A stretch of DNA of 64,000 nt from Neotamlana laminarinivorans. Lineage in GTDB: Bacteria; Bacteroidota; Bacteroidia; Flavobacteriales; Flavobacteriaceae. The first letter of the stretch is position 1; each line of letters opens with the position of its first letter. Where the stretch lies: positions 124,001-188,000 of the forward strand of contig NZ_JAJAPW010000002.1 of the NCBI RefSeq assembly GCF_020523925.1. The letters are read 5' to 3'. Below are positions 9,154 through 19,300 of this stretch, piece after piece. The notes under the pieces are model-generated. The model searched no databases, was not told the DNA's origin, and was given only the letters and a program-made list of their open reading frames with translations. Position numbers and translations under genes: made by a program.

Positions 9154-9780
9154 TTACTTTCCATTAAAAGCATTCATGGTATTATTAACGCCTGCTAAAA
9201 CAAACGATTGTATAAGTTCTACAGATTTCTCGAGACGCTCTGGAAGTATAGAATTTTCTTCGCTTGTCCATTCACCTAACACGTAGTCTACCTGTCGGCC
9301 TTTGCTAAAAGCATCACTAATACCAAACCTAAAACGGTTATATTTTGTTGTGTTTAATTTAGCTTGTATATCTTTTAAACCATTATGTCCGCCGTCGCTT
9401 CCTTTTGTTTTTAAACGAATGCTACCAAAAGGTAAATTTAAATCGTCGGTTATAATTAATATATTTTCTAATGGAATTTTTTCTTGAGTTTGCCAATACA
9501 AAACTGCTTTTCCGCTTAAGTTCATATACGTATTAGGTTTTAAAAATATAAACGTTCTGCCTTTTAGTTTATAAGTAGCAATATCTCCCAACTTTTTAGT
9601 TTCAAAGGTTAAATCTTCTTGTTTTGCAAAAAAATCTAATACTTTAAAACCAATATTGTGTCGTGTATTTTCATATTTATCACCAATATTTCCTAAACCA
9701 ACAATTAAAAATTTTTTCATAGGATTTTGTTCGTCTGTAACGTTTTTATTTACAAATAACTTATACAAAAATTGAAACAT
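9154..9780 (-). CDS. pth: Peptidyl-tRNA hydrolase
   Basis: Recycles peptidyl-tRNA in the cytoplasm by cleaving the ester between peptide and tRNA. The core starts MKKFLIVGLGNIGDKYENTRHNIGF with the catalytic His in NTRHN, followed by KPNTYMNLSGK and DDLNLPFGSIRLKTKGSDGGHNGL, all conserved in Pth. Two starts are plausible: ATG at 9720, directly at the conserved core (188 aa), or ATG at 9780, adding a 20-residue hydrophobic-basic leader (MFQFLYKLFVNKN). I give the longer one because the leader looks coding. The still longer frame to 9933 runs back through the rplY terminator and is not credible. It belongs to the conserved prs-rplY-pth order. Confidence 0.9.
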   Translation of the reverse strand: MFQFLYKLFVNKNVTDEQNPMKKFLIVGLGNIGDKYENTRHNIGFKVLDFFAKQEDLTFETKKLGDIATYKLKGRTFIFLKPNTYMNLSGKAVLYWQTQEKIPLENILIITDDLNLPFGSIRLKTKGSDGGHNGLKDIQAKLNTTKYNRFRFGISDAFSKGRQVDYVLGEWTSEENSILPERLEKSVELIQSFVLAGVNNTMNAFNGK

Positions 9781-9805
9781 AAGATTACATTTTTGTAAAA
9801 ATAAA

Positions 9806-9846
9806 AAAGCATTCTGAATCTTTAAAATATCGATCCAGAATGCTTT
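9806..9846 (-). terminator. Terminator between rplY and pth
   Basis: Inverted arms AAAGCATTCTG (9806-9816) and CAGAATGCTTT (9836-9846), followed on the minus strand by a T-rich stretch. It lies 23 bases after the rplY stop and before either pth start, so pth is probably reached by read-through or from its own promoter. Confidence 0.65.
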
Positions 9847-9868
9847 ATGTTTTAATTTAAGACTATGC

Positions 9869-10483
9869 TTATTCTGCTGCAGTAGCTTCTGCTTCTGCAC
9901 CAGCCTCATCTTCATCTTCGTCATCGTCAGCAACAGCTGTTCTAGACGTTTTAATTTGAGTTACAACGGTATTATCAGAATGTAAGAATGTATAATCTTC
10001 TGCAGGTAAAGAACCAACATAAACTTTATCACCAATTTTTAAAGGAGTAATGTCTATCTCGATAAAATCTGGTAAGTTTGCTGGTAAAGCTTTAATACGA
10101 AGTTTTCTTAAGTTTCTTCTTAAAACACCACCATTTTTAACACCACGAGAGTTACCTACTAACTGTACTGGAATATCAAGAGCGATTTCTTTATCATCGA
10201 ATAATTGATAGAAGTCAACATGTAAAATTCTGTCTGTTACTGGGTGAAATTGGATATCCTGAAGTACAGCGTTTAAAGTTGTACCATTGTCTAGCTCAAT
10301 CACAACTGTATGCGCATTAGGTGTGTATACAAGTTTAGAGAAAGCCAATTCTGCTGCAGAGAAATGTACTGGCTTGTCTCCTCCGTATAATACGCAAGGA
10401 ACCTGACCAGCATTACGTAAGGCTTTTGTTGCTTTTTTGCCCACGCTTTCTCTTTGAGATCCATTGATTGTAATTGATTTCAT
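9869..10483 (-). CDS. rplY: Ribosomal protein bL25, long Ctc form
   Basis: A 204-residue 5S-rRNA-binding protein of the large ribosomal subunit. The N-terminal L25 domain ([35 protein letters not shown]) is followed by the TL5/Ctc beta domain (VPVQL-like segment, [16 protein letters not shown]). A strongly acidic, alanine-rich tail ([19 protein letters not shown]) ends the protein. The long form with an acidic tail is usual for Bacteroidota. It lies 24 bases after prs, so both are probably co-transcribed. Confidence 0.95.
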   Translation of the reverse strand: MKSITINGSQRESVGKKATKALRNAGQVPCVLYGGDKPVHFSAAELAFSKLVYTPNAHTVVIELDNGTTLNAVLQDIQFHPVTDRILHVDFYQLFDDKEIALDIPVQLVGNSRGVKNGGVLRRNLRKLRIKALPANLPDFIEIDITPLKIGDKVYVGSLPAEDYTFLHSDNTVVTQIKTSRTAVADDDEDEDEAGAEAEATAAE

Positions 10484-10507
10484 TTTCTATTTATATTAAT
10501 TATTAAA

Positions 10508-11449
10508 TTACATTACAAATTTTGAAGAAATAGATTGGTTGTTATGTACCTTATCCATTACCTCAGCAAATAATTCTGCACAACTTAAAACCCTAATTTT
10601 ATCACTTAAAGGTTTTACTGGTATAGAATCTGTTACTATTAACTCTTCTAATTTCGAGTTATTTAATTTATCGTAAGCATCACCAGATAATAATGGGTGT
10701 GTACATATAGCTCTAACACTTAATGCACCGCGTTCCATCATTAAATCGGCAGCTTTAGTTAACGTACCTGCAGTATCTACCATATCATCAACCAAAACAA
10801 CATTTTTACCAGTTACATCTCCAATTAACTCCATATGTGAAATTACATTAGCTTTTGCACGTTGCTTATAACATATTACAACATCACTTTTTAATGCTTT
10901 AGAATAAGAGTAAGCTCTTTTAGAACCTCCCATATCTGGCGAAGCAATGGTTAAATTTTCTAGATTTAAACTTTTTAAATATGGTAAAAAAACTGTAGAT
11001 GCAAATAAATGATCTACTGGTTTTTCAAAAAACCCTTGAATTTGATCTGCATGCAAATCCATTGTTATAATTCGTGTTGCGCCAGCTGCTTCTAACATTT
11101 TAGCTACTAATTTCGCTGCAATTGGCACTCTAGGCTTATCTTTACGATCCTGTCTTGCCCAACCAAAATATGGTAAAACAGCCGTAATATGTCTTGCCGA
11201 TGCACGTTTGGCAGCGTCAATCATTAACAACATTTCCATTAAATTTTCTGGACCTGGATTGGTAGAACCAATTATAAAAATTCGCGTACCACGAATAGAT
11301 TCTTCATAAGATGGTTGAAACTCACCATCGCTATAGGTAGATGTAATAACCTTTCCTAGTTCGGCTCCAAATGCCTTAGCTATTTTTTCGCCTAAGACTT
11401 TACTTTGCTTACATGCAAAAATTTTGGCTTCGGTAATAACAATAGGCAT
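10508..11449 (-). CDS. prs: Ribose-phosphate pyrophosphokinase
   Basis: A 313-residue cytoplasmic enzyme making PRPP from ribose 5-phosphate and ATP for nucleotide, histidine and tryptophan synthesis. Visible motifs: the flexible-loop region YFGWARQDRKDKPR, the divalent cation/ATP region TMDLHADQIQGFF, and the PRPP-binding loop VVLVDDMVDTAGTL. The length is normal for class I enzymes. It heads the prs-rplY-pth group, with a -7-like box at 11503-11510. Confidence 0.97.
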   Translation of the reverse strand: MPIVITEAKIFACKQSKVLGEKIAKAFGAELGKVITSTYSDGEFQPSYEESIRGTRIFIIGSTNPGPENLMEMLLMIDAAKRASARHITAVLPYFGWARQDRKDKPRVPIAAKLVAKMLEAAGATRIITMDLHADQIQGFFEKPVDHLFASTVFLPYLKSLNLENLTIASPDMGGSKRAYSYSKALKSDVVICYKQRAKANVISHMELIGDVTGKNVVLVDDMVDTAGTLTKAADLMMERGALSVRAICTHPLLSGDAYDKLNNSKLEELIVTDSIPVKPLSDKIRVLSCAELFAEVMDKVHNNQSISSKFVM

Positions 11450-11502
11450 AGTTAACTTGTTGTTTTAGAGTGTGCAAACACTGCGTTATTTTTAACGAGG
11501 TG

Positions 11503-11510
11503 CAAATTTA
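11503..11510 (-). promoter_or_regulatory. Candidate -7 box for prs
   Basis: On the minus strand this reads TAAATTTG, a match to TAnnTTTG, 54 bases before the prs ATG. No convincing -33 TTTG is seen upstream. Confidence 0.4.
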
Positions 11511-11574
11511 TACAATTATTTTAACCTATAAAGTTTTTAGAGGTTATTTTTAGTGTAAATATTAAAATAATGGT

Positions 11575-11582
11575 TATTTTTG
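11575..11582 (+). promoter_or_regulatory. Candidate -7 box for tRNA-Leu
   Basis: TATTTTTG matches TAnnTTTG and ends 13 bases before the mature tRNA 5-prime end, the spacing expected for a tRNA promoter. The -33 element is not clear. Confidence 0.5.
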
Positions 11583-11594
11583 TGCGCCTTAACT

Positions 11595-11676
11595 GCTCAA
11601 GTGGCGGAATTGGTAGACGCGCTGGATTCAAAATCCAGTTTCTTCGGAAGTGTGGGTTCGATTCCCACCTTGAGTA
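11595..11676 (+). tRNA. tRNA-Leu, anticodon CAA
   Basis: A cloverleaf can be folded by eye. The acceptor stem GCTCAAG pairs with CTTGAGT (first pair G-U) and the discriminator is A. The D-arm has GGTAGAC. The anticodon stem CTGGA/TCCAG holds the loop TTCAAAA, giving anticodon CAA. A long class II variable arm (TTTCTTCGGAAG region) and a T-arm GTGGG/CCCAC with TTCGATT follow. The variable arm and A73 fit leucine. The CCA end is not encoded. A terminator hairpin follows. Confidence 0.93.
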
Positions 11677-11681
11677 CATAT

Positions 11682-11717
11682 AAACCACAATTGTTTTAAC
11701 AGTTGTGGTTTTTGTTT
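11682..11717 (+). terminator. Terminator after tRNA-Leu
   Basis: AAACCACAATTG (11682-11693) pairs with CAGTTGTGGTTT (11700-11711) with one wobble, followed by a T-rich tract (TTTGTTTTT). Position directly after the tRNA supports the call. Confidence 0.7.
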
Positions 11718-11889
11718 TTACACTTTAAAATATTTTTATTTAAATAGGTGTTTTCCTTTTAAATTCTTCTCTAGGTTTTTAACGATTATGCAACATAACT
11801 TGTAATGCATGCATCAAAAGTACCAAATTCAAGATTTAATAATAATTATTTTTATCTTTAATCAACTAACTAAACTAATTCGCTTTTGT

Positions 11890-14800
11890 ATGAACCACTT
11901 ACAGCGTGCACTTATATTACTAATTATTAATTTAAACTTTTCTTGGGCGCAAAATACTTACCAAAATTTTAATTTTGTAAGTATAAAAGAAGGCATTCCA
12001 AAAGCTGGAGTTACTGATATTATTCAAGACCACAACGATTTTATTTGGATTGCTACAAACTCTACCGGTTTATACAAATTTAATGGTATAGATTACATTC
12101 CTTACAAACATGTTTTAAACGACTCTACATCTTTAAGTAGCAGCAGAGTTTCATGTAGTTTTATAGACTCCAATAAAAAATTATGGGTTGGTACCGAAAA
12201 TGGTTTAAATATATACAATAACAAACAAGACAATTTTAAAAGAATTGTTTTAAACACCAACAACCCCAATAAAGACATTATAAGTTCTATTACACATGAT
12301 GCCTCAAATAATTTATATGTTGGTACTGTTGGATACGGTATTTACAAAGTAAACACAAGCACTTTTAATGTAACAAAAATTGTAAATTCTACTTATTATA
12401 AACAAAGTAAAAAACTAAAAATAAACAGTTTATCACACGCTGGAAATAATAAAATTTATGTAGCCACCAATTTTGGATTAAAGGAAATAGATGTTACCTC
12501 CAACAAACTTATTGACATTGAAAATGCTTCACAAAACCAAGAAGATTTTAAAAGTGAAATTTCAAAACTTTTTGTTGATGCCAACCAAAACCTTTGGGTT
12601 GGTTTTCAATCTGGTAAAGGCATTTATAAATGTATATTAAACGAACACAAAAATATCGCAAAAGTTATACCTGTTAATTGTACACAAAATAAAATAATGT
12701 CTATTGCTCAATTACCAGACAATAGCATAATTATTGGTACTGAAAATGATGGTTTTATTCATTTAAATAAAAACAATAGCGTCATTAAACATTTAAAAAG
12801 CAGCTCTAAAAACAATAATATTTTACATAATTCTATATGGAAACTTTTTATAGATAAAAACGATAGAATCTGGATGGGTTATTACAATAGCGGTGTGGCC
12901 ATTAGCGATAAACTTTTCGATAAGTTTAAAGACATCACCAGCATTCCCAACAACAACAACTCACTAAAAACCAACTCTGTAATGGGCATTGTAAATGATT
13001 CCAACAACAATTTATGGATAGCAACCGATGGAGGCGGCATAGATATTTACAATACCTTAACCCAAAAAATAAACCACATAAACACTACAGACACTAATTA
13101 TTATTCTGGCTTAACATCAAATTACATTATATCTATTTTTAAAGATTCTCAAAACAATATTTGGGCAGGTAGCTGGGACAAAGGCGTATTTTTTTTAGGA
13201 AAAGGCTCAAGAAAATTCATAAACTACAACAAAGAAAACTCAGGATTAAAATCTAATATTATCATGAACTTTTCTGAAGACACTAACGGTAATATTAACA
13301 TAGGAACGTTTTACAGCGGTATTCATATTTTTAATCCAGAAACAAAAGAAATCGTCAATTTCCAGCCTGATGCTTTCATAAAACACGGTATAAGTAGTGC
13401 TAATATTTTAAAAATATTTTTAGACTCTGATAACAACCAATGGCTAGCTACTACAGATGGCTTATTTAAAGTTGAAAGAAACGGCTCTTCTATAAAACAA
13501 GTCCTAGCTTTGTCTGAAAAAATAAACAAAGTATTTAACAACTCTATTGATGCAAATTACGTTTTAAGTTTATTTGAAGATTCTAAACAAAATATATGGA
13601 TTGGCACAAGAGGTGCCGGAATATGTTTATATAACAAAACAAACAATACCTTTAAATGGTACAATAAATCTAATGGTTTAGTTGAAGAAAATGTAGCATC
13701 TATTATTGAAGATGATGATCATTATATCTGGATAAGCGGTAACTCCGGATTAACTAAAATAAACATTGAAAAAAATGAATTTACCAACTATACATACAAC
13801 GATGGCTTACTATCCAACGATTTTAACTTTGGTGCTGCACTAAAAGACAAAGATGGCACCTTATATTTTGGAAACTATAGAGGTATCGATTATTTCAATC
13901 CAAAAAAATTACAGTTTAATAATAATGTACCCACTCTACATTTAACAGATTTTAAACTATTTAACGAAACCGTAACTCCTAACCAAAACAAATCACCATT
14001 AACTAAAGTTATTACAGAAACAGATAGTATTACTTTAACCAACACACAATCTGTTTTTACAATTGAATACGCAGGTTTAAACTACACTAGGCCCGAAAAA
14101 AACAACTATGCTTACTACCTTGAAGGCTACGAAACAAATTGGAATTACGTTGGGCAAAAACGAAGTGCAACATACACAAATCTAGATCACGGCAACTATA
14201 TTTTTAAACTAAAAGCCTCAAACAACGATGGCGTTTGGAACCAAGAACCATTGCAACTTCATGTAAAAATTCTACCTCCATGGTGGAAAACAAACTGGGC
14301 TATAATGGGTTATATTACACTTATTATATCAAGTTTTTATTTATTAAATAGATTAACCCAAAGCAGAATAAAAGAAAAAGAACTTATAAAAAACGAGCGT
14401 ATACAAAGGCAACAACAAGACGAACTAAACAAAAAGAAAATACAATTCTTTACAAATATTTCTCACGAATTTAGAACTCCATTAACCTTAATCATGAATC
14501 CGTTAAAAGCCATAATTCATGATACAAAATTAAACCTACCAGAACATGTTAAACATAAGCACGCCATAATTAATAAAAACACAGATAGGCTTTACAGACT
14601 AATTAACGAACTTATGGATTTTAGAAAACTAGAGTTTAATAAAATTAAAGTTAAAGCGCGTAAAATAAAGCTAATAGATTTTACAAAAAATATTGTTGGT
14701 TATTTTGAAGAAGAAACTAAAAGTAAAAATATTATTATTAGTGTGGATGCCGATAACCCAAATATATGCGTGTGGGCAGATTTAGAAATGCTTGAAAAAA

Positions 14801-16041
14801 TAATATTTAACCTACTCTCTAATGCCGTTAAAATAACACCTAGTGGTGGTGTAATTAATATAGATTTACTTGCCACAGAACAACCTTACTTACTACCTTT
14901 GGTTACCGATAAAACAACAGTGAAAGCGGTAGAAATTATAATTTCAGATAGCGGTCCTGGTTTAGAAAAAGAAGAAGTAAATAAAATTTTCGATCGTTTT
15001 TATCAAGTTGAAAGACAAACCAAATCTTACATTGGAGGAACAGGAATAGGTTTAGAAGTTGTACAAAGCTTCGTTAAATTACATAAAGGTAAAATTAAAG
15101 TAAGCAGCGAAATTGGCGTTGGCACTTCTTTTAAAATTTTATTTCCAGCAGGTAACAGTCATTTTAGCGACGACCAAATAGTGCTTAATGAAGCTTCAGA
15201 ATACCTTAAAAAAGATGAATTCTCGTATGTTCCATCTGTAAACATTCAAGAAGACATAAATGAAATTGAATCAGAAAATAAAATTCATACAGTTTTAATT
15301 GTTGAAGACAACACCGAACTAAGAGATTATTTAAAACTAGAACTTAGCAGTCAACATAAAGTATTAGTGGCCGCCAATGGTAAAGAAGGTATTAAAATTG
15401 CAAAAGAAGCCTTTCCCGATGTAATAATAACTGATGTTGTAATGCCTGAAATTGATGGCTTAGAGTTTTGCAAACAACTAAAAAGCGATTTAAGTACAAG
15501 CCACATACCTATTTTAATGCTTACTGCCAAAGCGAAAATAGACGACAGAATTGAAGGCATTGAAACCGGAGCAGATGCTTATATGGTAAAACCATTTAAT
15601 ATTCGTTTATTAAAACTCAGGTTATCACAATTAATAACCAGCAGACAATTAATTTTTAATAAATATTTTAGTGTAATTAGCGAACTACCAAAAAACACAA
15701 ACACACCACCCATAGATAAAGAGTTTATAGAAAAAGTTTTAAATCATATAAATGAAAATATAAGTGATCCTAATTTAAATGTTGAAGCACTTGCAACACA
15801 CTTAAACCTAAGCCGAAGTCAATTCTACAGAAAAATAAAAGCACTTACAAACCAGACGGCAACCGAATTTTTAAGAAATATAAGGCTTCAAAAAGCCAAA
15901 CAAATTCTTGAATTAGGAGAAACAAACATAAGCAAGGTTTGCTATGCTACAGGGTTTTCATCGCACTCGTATTTTACAAAATGTTTTAAAAATCATTTTG
16001 GTGTTCTGCCAACAGAAATTAAAACACAATACAACGCTTAA
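11890..16041 (+). CDS. Hybrid two-component system sensor-regulator (HTCS) of the utilisation locus
   Basis: One-polypeptide sensor and transcription factor. From the preferred ATG at 11890 it has 1383 residues; the frame is also open to an ATG at 11809, but 11890 gives a clean signal peptide (MNHLQRALILLIINLNFSWA). Order of parts: two-component-propeller repeats in the periplasm (many LWVGTxNGL/IWIGT units), a Y_Y_Y domain (near YYLEGYETNWNYVG), one membrane helix (IMGYITLIISSFYLL), histidine kinase with H-box SHEFRTPLTLI (His859), ATPase motifs (NLLSNAVK, GTGIGLEVV), receiver with phospho-acceptor Asp1182 (ITDVVMPEIDG), and a C-terminal AraC helix-turn-helix. Such proteins bind a glycan fragment and activate nearby SusC/D genes. 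It precedes SusC by about 290 bases. Confidence 0.93.
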   Translation: MNHLQRALILLIINLNFSWAQNTYQNFNFVSIKEGIPKAGVTDIIQDHNDFIWIATNSTGLYKFNGIDYIPYKHVLNDSTSLSSSRVSCSFIDSNKKLWVGTENGLNIYNNKQDNFKRIVLNTNNPNKDIISSITHDASNNLYVGTVGYGIYKVNTSTFNVTKIVNSTYYKQSKKLKINSLSHAGNNKIYVATNFGLKEIDVTSNKLIDIENASQNQEDFKSEISKLFVDANQNLWVGFQSGKGIYKCILNEHKNIAKVIPVNCTQNKIMSIAQLPDNSIIIGTENDGFIHLNKNNSVIKHLKSSSKNNNILHNSIWKLFIDKNDRIWMGYYNSGVAISDKLFDKFKDITSIPNNNNSLKTNSVMGIVNDSNNNLWIATDGGGIDIYNTLTQKINHINTTDTNYYSGLTSNYIISIFKDSQNNIWAGSWDKGVFFLGKGSRKFINYNKENSGLKSNIIMNFSEDTNGNINIGTFYSGIHIFNPETKEIVNFQPDAFIKHGISSANILKIFLDSDNNQWLATTDGLFKVERNGSSIKQVLALSEKINKVFNNSIDANYVLSLFEDSKQNIWIGTRGAGICLYNKTNNTFKWYNKSNGLVEENVASIIEDDDHYIWISGNSGLTKINIEKNEFTNYTYNDGLLSNDFNFGAALKDKDGTLYFGNYRGIDYFNPKKLQFNNNVPTLHLTDFKLFNETVTPNQNKSPLTKVITETDSITLTNTQSVFTIEYAGLNYTRPEKNNYAYYLEGYETNWNYVGQKRSATYTNLDHGNYIFKLKASNNDGVWNQEPLQLHVKILPPWWKTNWAIMGYITLIISSFYLLNRLTQSRIKEKELIKNERIQRQQQDELNKKKIQFFTNISHEFRTPLTLIMNPLKAIIHDTKLNLPEHVKHKHAIINKNTDRLYRLINELMDFRKLEFNKIKVKARKIKLIDFTKNIVGYFEEETKSKNIIISVDADNPNICVWADLEMLEKIIFNLLSNAVKITPSGGVINIDLLATEQPYLLPLVTDKTTVKAVEIIISDSGPGLEKEEVNKIFDRFYQVERQTKSYIGGTGIGLEVVQSFVKLHKGKIKVSSEIGVGTSFKILFPAGNSHFSDDQIVLNEASEYLKKDEFSYVPSVNIQEDINEIESENKIHTVLIVEDNTELRDYLKLELSSQHKVLVAANGKEGIKIAKEAFPDVIITDVVMPEIDGLEFCKQLKSDLSTSHIPILMLTAKAKIDDRIEGIETGADAYMVKPFNIRLLKLRLSQLITSRQLIFNKYFSVISELPKNTNTPPIDKEFIEKVLNHINENISDPNLNVEALATHLNLSRSQFYRKIKALTNQTATEFLRNIRLQKAKQILELGETNISKVCYATGFSSHSYFTKCFKNHFGVLPTEIKTQYNA

Positions 16042-16080
16042 AAAGTTAATAAACTACAAGTTAAACTTTATAATACTTGT

Positions 16081-16101
16081 TGCACCAAATGTTACAAATG
16101 T
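16081..16101 (+). promoter_or_regulatory. Candidate HTCS operator upstream of the SusC transcript
   Basis: Two direct copies of CAAATGT (16086-16092 and 16095-16101, 9 bases apart) sit in the gap between the HTCS gene and SusC. A third copy is inverted at 16187-16193. The stretch TGCACCAAATGTT (16081-16093) matches 12 of 13 bases with TGCAACAAATGTT upstream of the GH3 operon (31249-31261, minus strand). HTCS proteins are expected to bind repeated sites upstream of their target operons; assignment here is inference. Confidence 0.4.
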
Positions 16102-16200
16102 AGCAAAACATAAAATTTAATAAGGTTTGCTTCAAAATTTCTAATACTTGCACTATGCATGTTAATTTTAGTTTAATTTTTTTATAACATTTGTAGTACC

Positions 16201-16296
16201 ATGTTAAAAACTAATAGGTATAAGCGAGCAGGAGAAGTACTATTAATAATCTGTATTATAGCGCTTTTATTGTTTCTTATAACCTATGTTTTTTAA
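16201..16296 (+). CDS. Putative 31-aa single-span membrane peptide in the SusC leader
   Basis: ATG at 16201 to TAA at 16296 encodes MLKTNRYKRAGEVLLI followed by a strongly hydrophobic end (about 18 residues, finishing LITYVF). A basic N-terminus plus one hydrophobic span is a membrane-peptide pattern. It lies 33 bases before the SusC ATG, within the probable 5-prime leader. I do not recognise a family. It may be a real small protein, a leader peptide, or chance in AT-rich DNA; the coherent charge and hydrophobic pattern argues mildly for coding. Confidence 0.35.
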   Translation: MLKTNRYKRAGEVLLIICIIALLLFLITYVF

Positions 16297-16329
16297 CTAA
16301 AACAAATAATTTAAAACTAACTAAACTTT

Positions 16330-19300
16330 ATGAAAAACAGATTACTTAAAAAGTTAATACTGCCTTTATTTATTATTATAGAAAGTATTGCTTATGCACA
16401 ATCGGTTTCTGGAACAGTTACAGACAATGTAGGTGTACCTATACCAGGAGTAAATGTACTCATCAAAAATTCTAATAACGGAACAGTTACTGATTTTGAT
16501 GGGAAATTTGAAGTATCAATTAGTAATGGTAACATTTTAGTATTTTCATACTTAGGTTATCAAACTAAAGAACTCACCTACAATGGTCAAGATTCATTAA
16601 ATATTATTTTAAATGAAGATACCTCGGAGCTTGACGAAGTTGTTGTTGTTGGCTACGGAACTAAGAAAAAGAGCTTACTCACCGGAGCTATATCTAGTGT
16701 AGATACCAAAGCTATTGAAAGCGCATCAAACCAACGTGTGGAGCAAGTTTTACAAGGTCGTACCTCAGGTGTAACCGTAATGTCGTCGTCTGGAGCACCA
16801 GGTTCTGGTGCACAAATTAGAATTCGTGGTACAGGTTCAAGCGGTAGCTCTGGGCCTTTATATATTGTAGATGGCATGAAAACTTCATCTATAGTAGATA
16901 TTGCTCCTGGCGATATTGCTAATATGGAAATTTTAAAAGATGCCGCTTCTGCAGCTATTTACGGTACAGAAGGTGCAAATGGTGTTGTAATTATAACTAC
17001 CAAACGAGGGAGAACAGGCGGTATAAAAGTTGGTTTTAACACACAACTAGGCACTCAATGGGTTAATACAGATATGGAACTAATGAATGCTTCTCAGTTT
17101 GTTGAATACATGAATGAAGCAGGCATAACTTCGGTTGAAGACAATGGTTATAATACAAACTGGATTAACGAAACATTCTCTAGCGCACCAACACGACGAT
17201 TTGATGTGAATGTTTCTGGAGCCACAGACACAAACAAACATTCATTTTATTTTTCTGCATCAAACTTAAAACAAGACGGTGTTGTAGCCGGAGATAATTC
17301 ATCTTTTAATCGTACAACAATGCGACTTAACTTAAAGTCTCAATTAGCTGATTGGATGGAAGTGGGCGGTAACATGTCGTTATCATCTAGAGATAGATTT
17401 GGTATTGCTGAAAATAGTGATACTCGAGGAGTTATTCAAAACATGTTAATTATAGACCCGCTAACACCTGTTTTTTATAATGAGGGAGAAGTTCCTCAAG
17501 ATGTAATTGATAGATCTAATGACAATAATGTACCTTTAATTACAGATGGTAATGGCCGTGTATATGGTTATCCAAGTTTTTCAACAGGAGAGGTTATAAA
17601 TCCTGTGGCTTACGCTAACGAATTAAACATTTCAAACTTTATTGGGTCTCAGTTTTTATCAACAGTGTATTTAACCTTAAAACCTATTGAAGGTTTAGAG
17701 TTAACTACGCGTTATGGTTACGAGCGTGGTAATACAGATAATCGTAATACAGTTAACCCTTATTATGTAAGTTCAGAGGCAGCGAACACCTCTTATACAG
17801 GGTCGCAAACCAGATTAAGAAATAGACGTTGGTTATGGGAAAACTTTGCCACATACACCAAATCATTTGGTAATCATAATTTTAAAGCCTTAGTTGGTTA
17901 TTCTGCTGAAGATTCAGATACCAATACCATCATTTCAAGAACATTCTCTATTCCTGTAGAAGATTTTACTGGATTCGATTTTTACGACAACTCGCTACCG
18001 GGGCAAATAGAATATAATGCATTTCCTTATTTAGATAATTTAGCATCTTTTTACGGAAGATTATCTTATAACTTTAACGATAAATATCTTTTTGAAGCTT
18101 CATATAGAGCAGACACATCAGATAAATTCCCTTCAGAAAACAAAACAGGTTATTTCCCTGCATTTTCTGCTGGTTGGGTAGTATCTAACGAAGATTTCTG
18201 GAACGAAGACTCTAAAATAAGTTACTTAAAACTAAGAGCTAGCTGGGGGCAAAATGGTAGTAAGGCTAACTTGCCTGGAAATTCAGATATTACTGGTATA
18301 ACACTAATTGGTGAAGGTTACTTAAATCAAGACATTGTTTACGAAGGCAACAATGGTGCCCAAATTACCGGTTACGGAAACTCTAATTTAGTTTGGGAAA
18401 CATCAGAACAACTAGACCTTGGTATAGATATTAAAGCCTTTAACAACAGACTGCGTTTTTCAACAGATTATTATATAAAAACCACAAGAGACTTACTAGT
18501 TTCAGATGGAAGTTTAATAACACCAGGTTCTGCAGGTTTTAACTTTGAAGCTTTTAATGGAGGAACAATTGAAAATAGTGGGTTCGAGTTTGAAATAGGT
18601 TACTCCGATTCTAATAGCAAAGGGTTCACCTACGATATTAACTTAAACCTTTCAACACTTAAAAACGAAGTAAAAGAAATTAAGCTTGTTCCCGAAGGCA
18701 CTTCATTAGTTGGGGCTAGTGCTCCACAAAATCCTGATGGCGTAACACGTTTTACAGAGGGCTTACCCGCATGGTATTTTTATGGTTACAAAACCGATGG
18801 TATAGACCCAAATACAGGAGAAGTTATTTTAGTAGATAACGATGGTAATGGTACTGTAAACAACCTAGACAAAACATTTATAGGCACACCACATCCAGAT
18901 GTGCTTTTTGGTGGCAACATTGCCTTAGGATATAAAGCCTTAGATTTTAATTTGCAATTTCAAGGCACATTAGGTAACGATATTATGGCTACCTACCACC
19001 AACCATCCAGACCTATTACGAATAAGCCATTACATTTTTATACCGACAGATGGCAACAAGCGGGCGATAACGCAAGTTTACCTGGCGCTGAACATGTAAT
19101 AAGTTCTTACGACACAGATTTAGTTGTAGAAGACGGCTCGTATATGCGTATAAAACAAATTCAACTTGGTTATACATTACCTCAGCACATAATTCAAAAC
19201 TCTAAACTTAAAAACTTAAGAGTTTACGTATCTCTAGACGACTACTTTACATTTACAAAATACAAAGGTTTAGACCCCGAAATTGGTAACTTTTCTTTTA

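Noticed and set aside
9781-9933. Upstream extension of the pth frame to 9933
   Set aside because: It runs through the rplY terminator hairpin and overlaps the rplY 3-prime end; the added residues are low-complexity K/Q/L.
11809-11889. Longer HTCS start at 11809
   Set aside because: It would put 27 residues before a clean signal peptide; ATG 11890 is more consistent with export.
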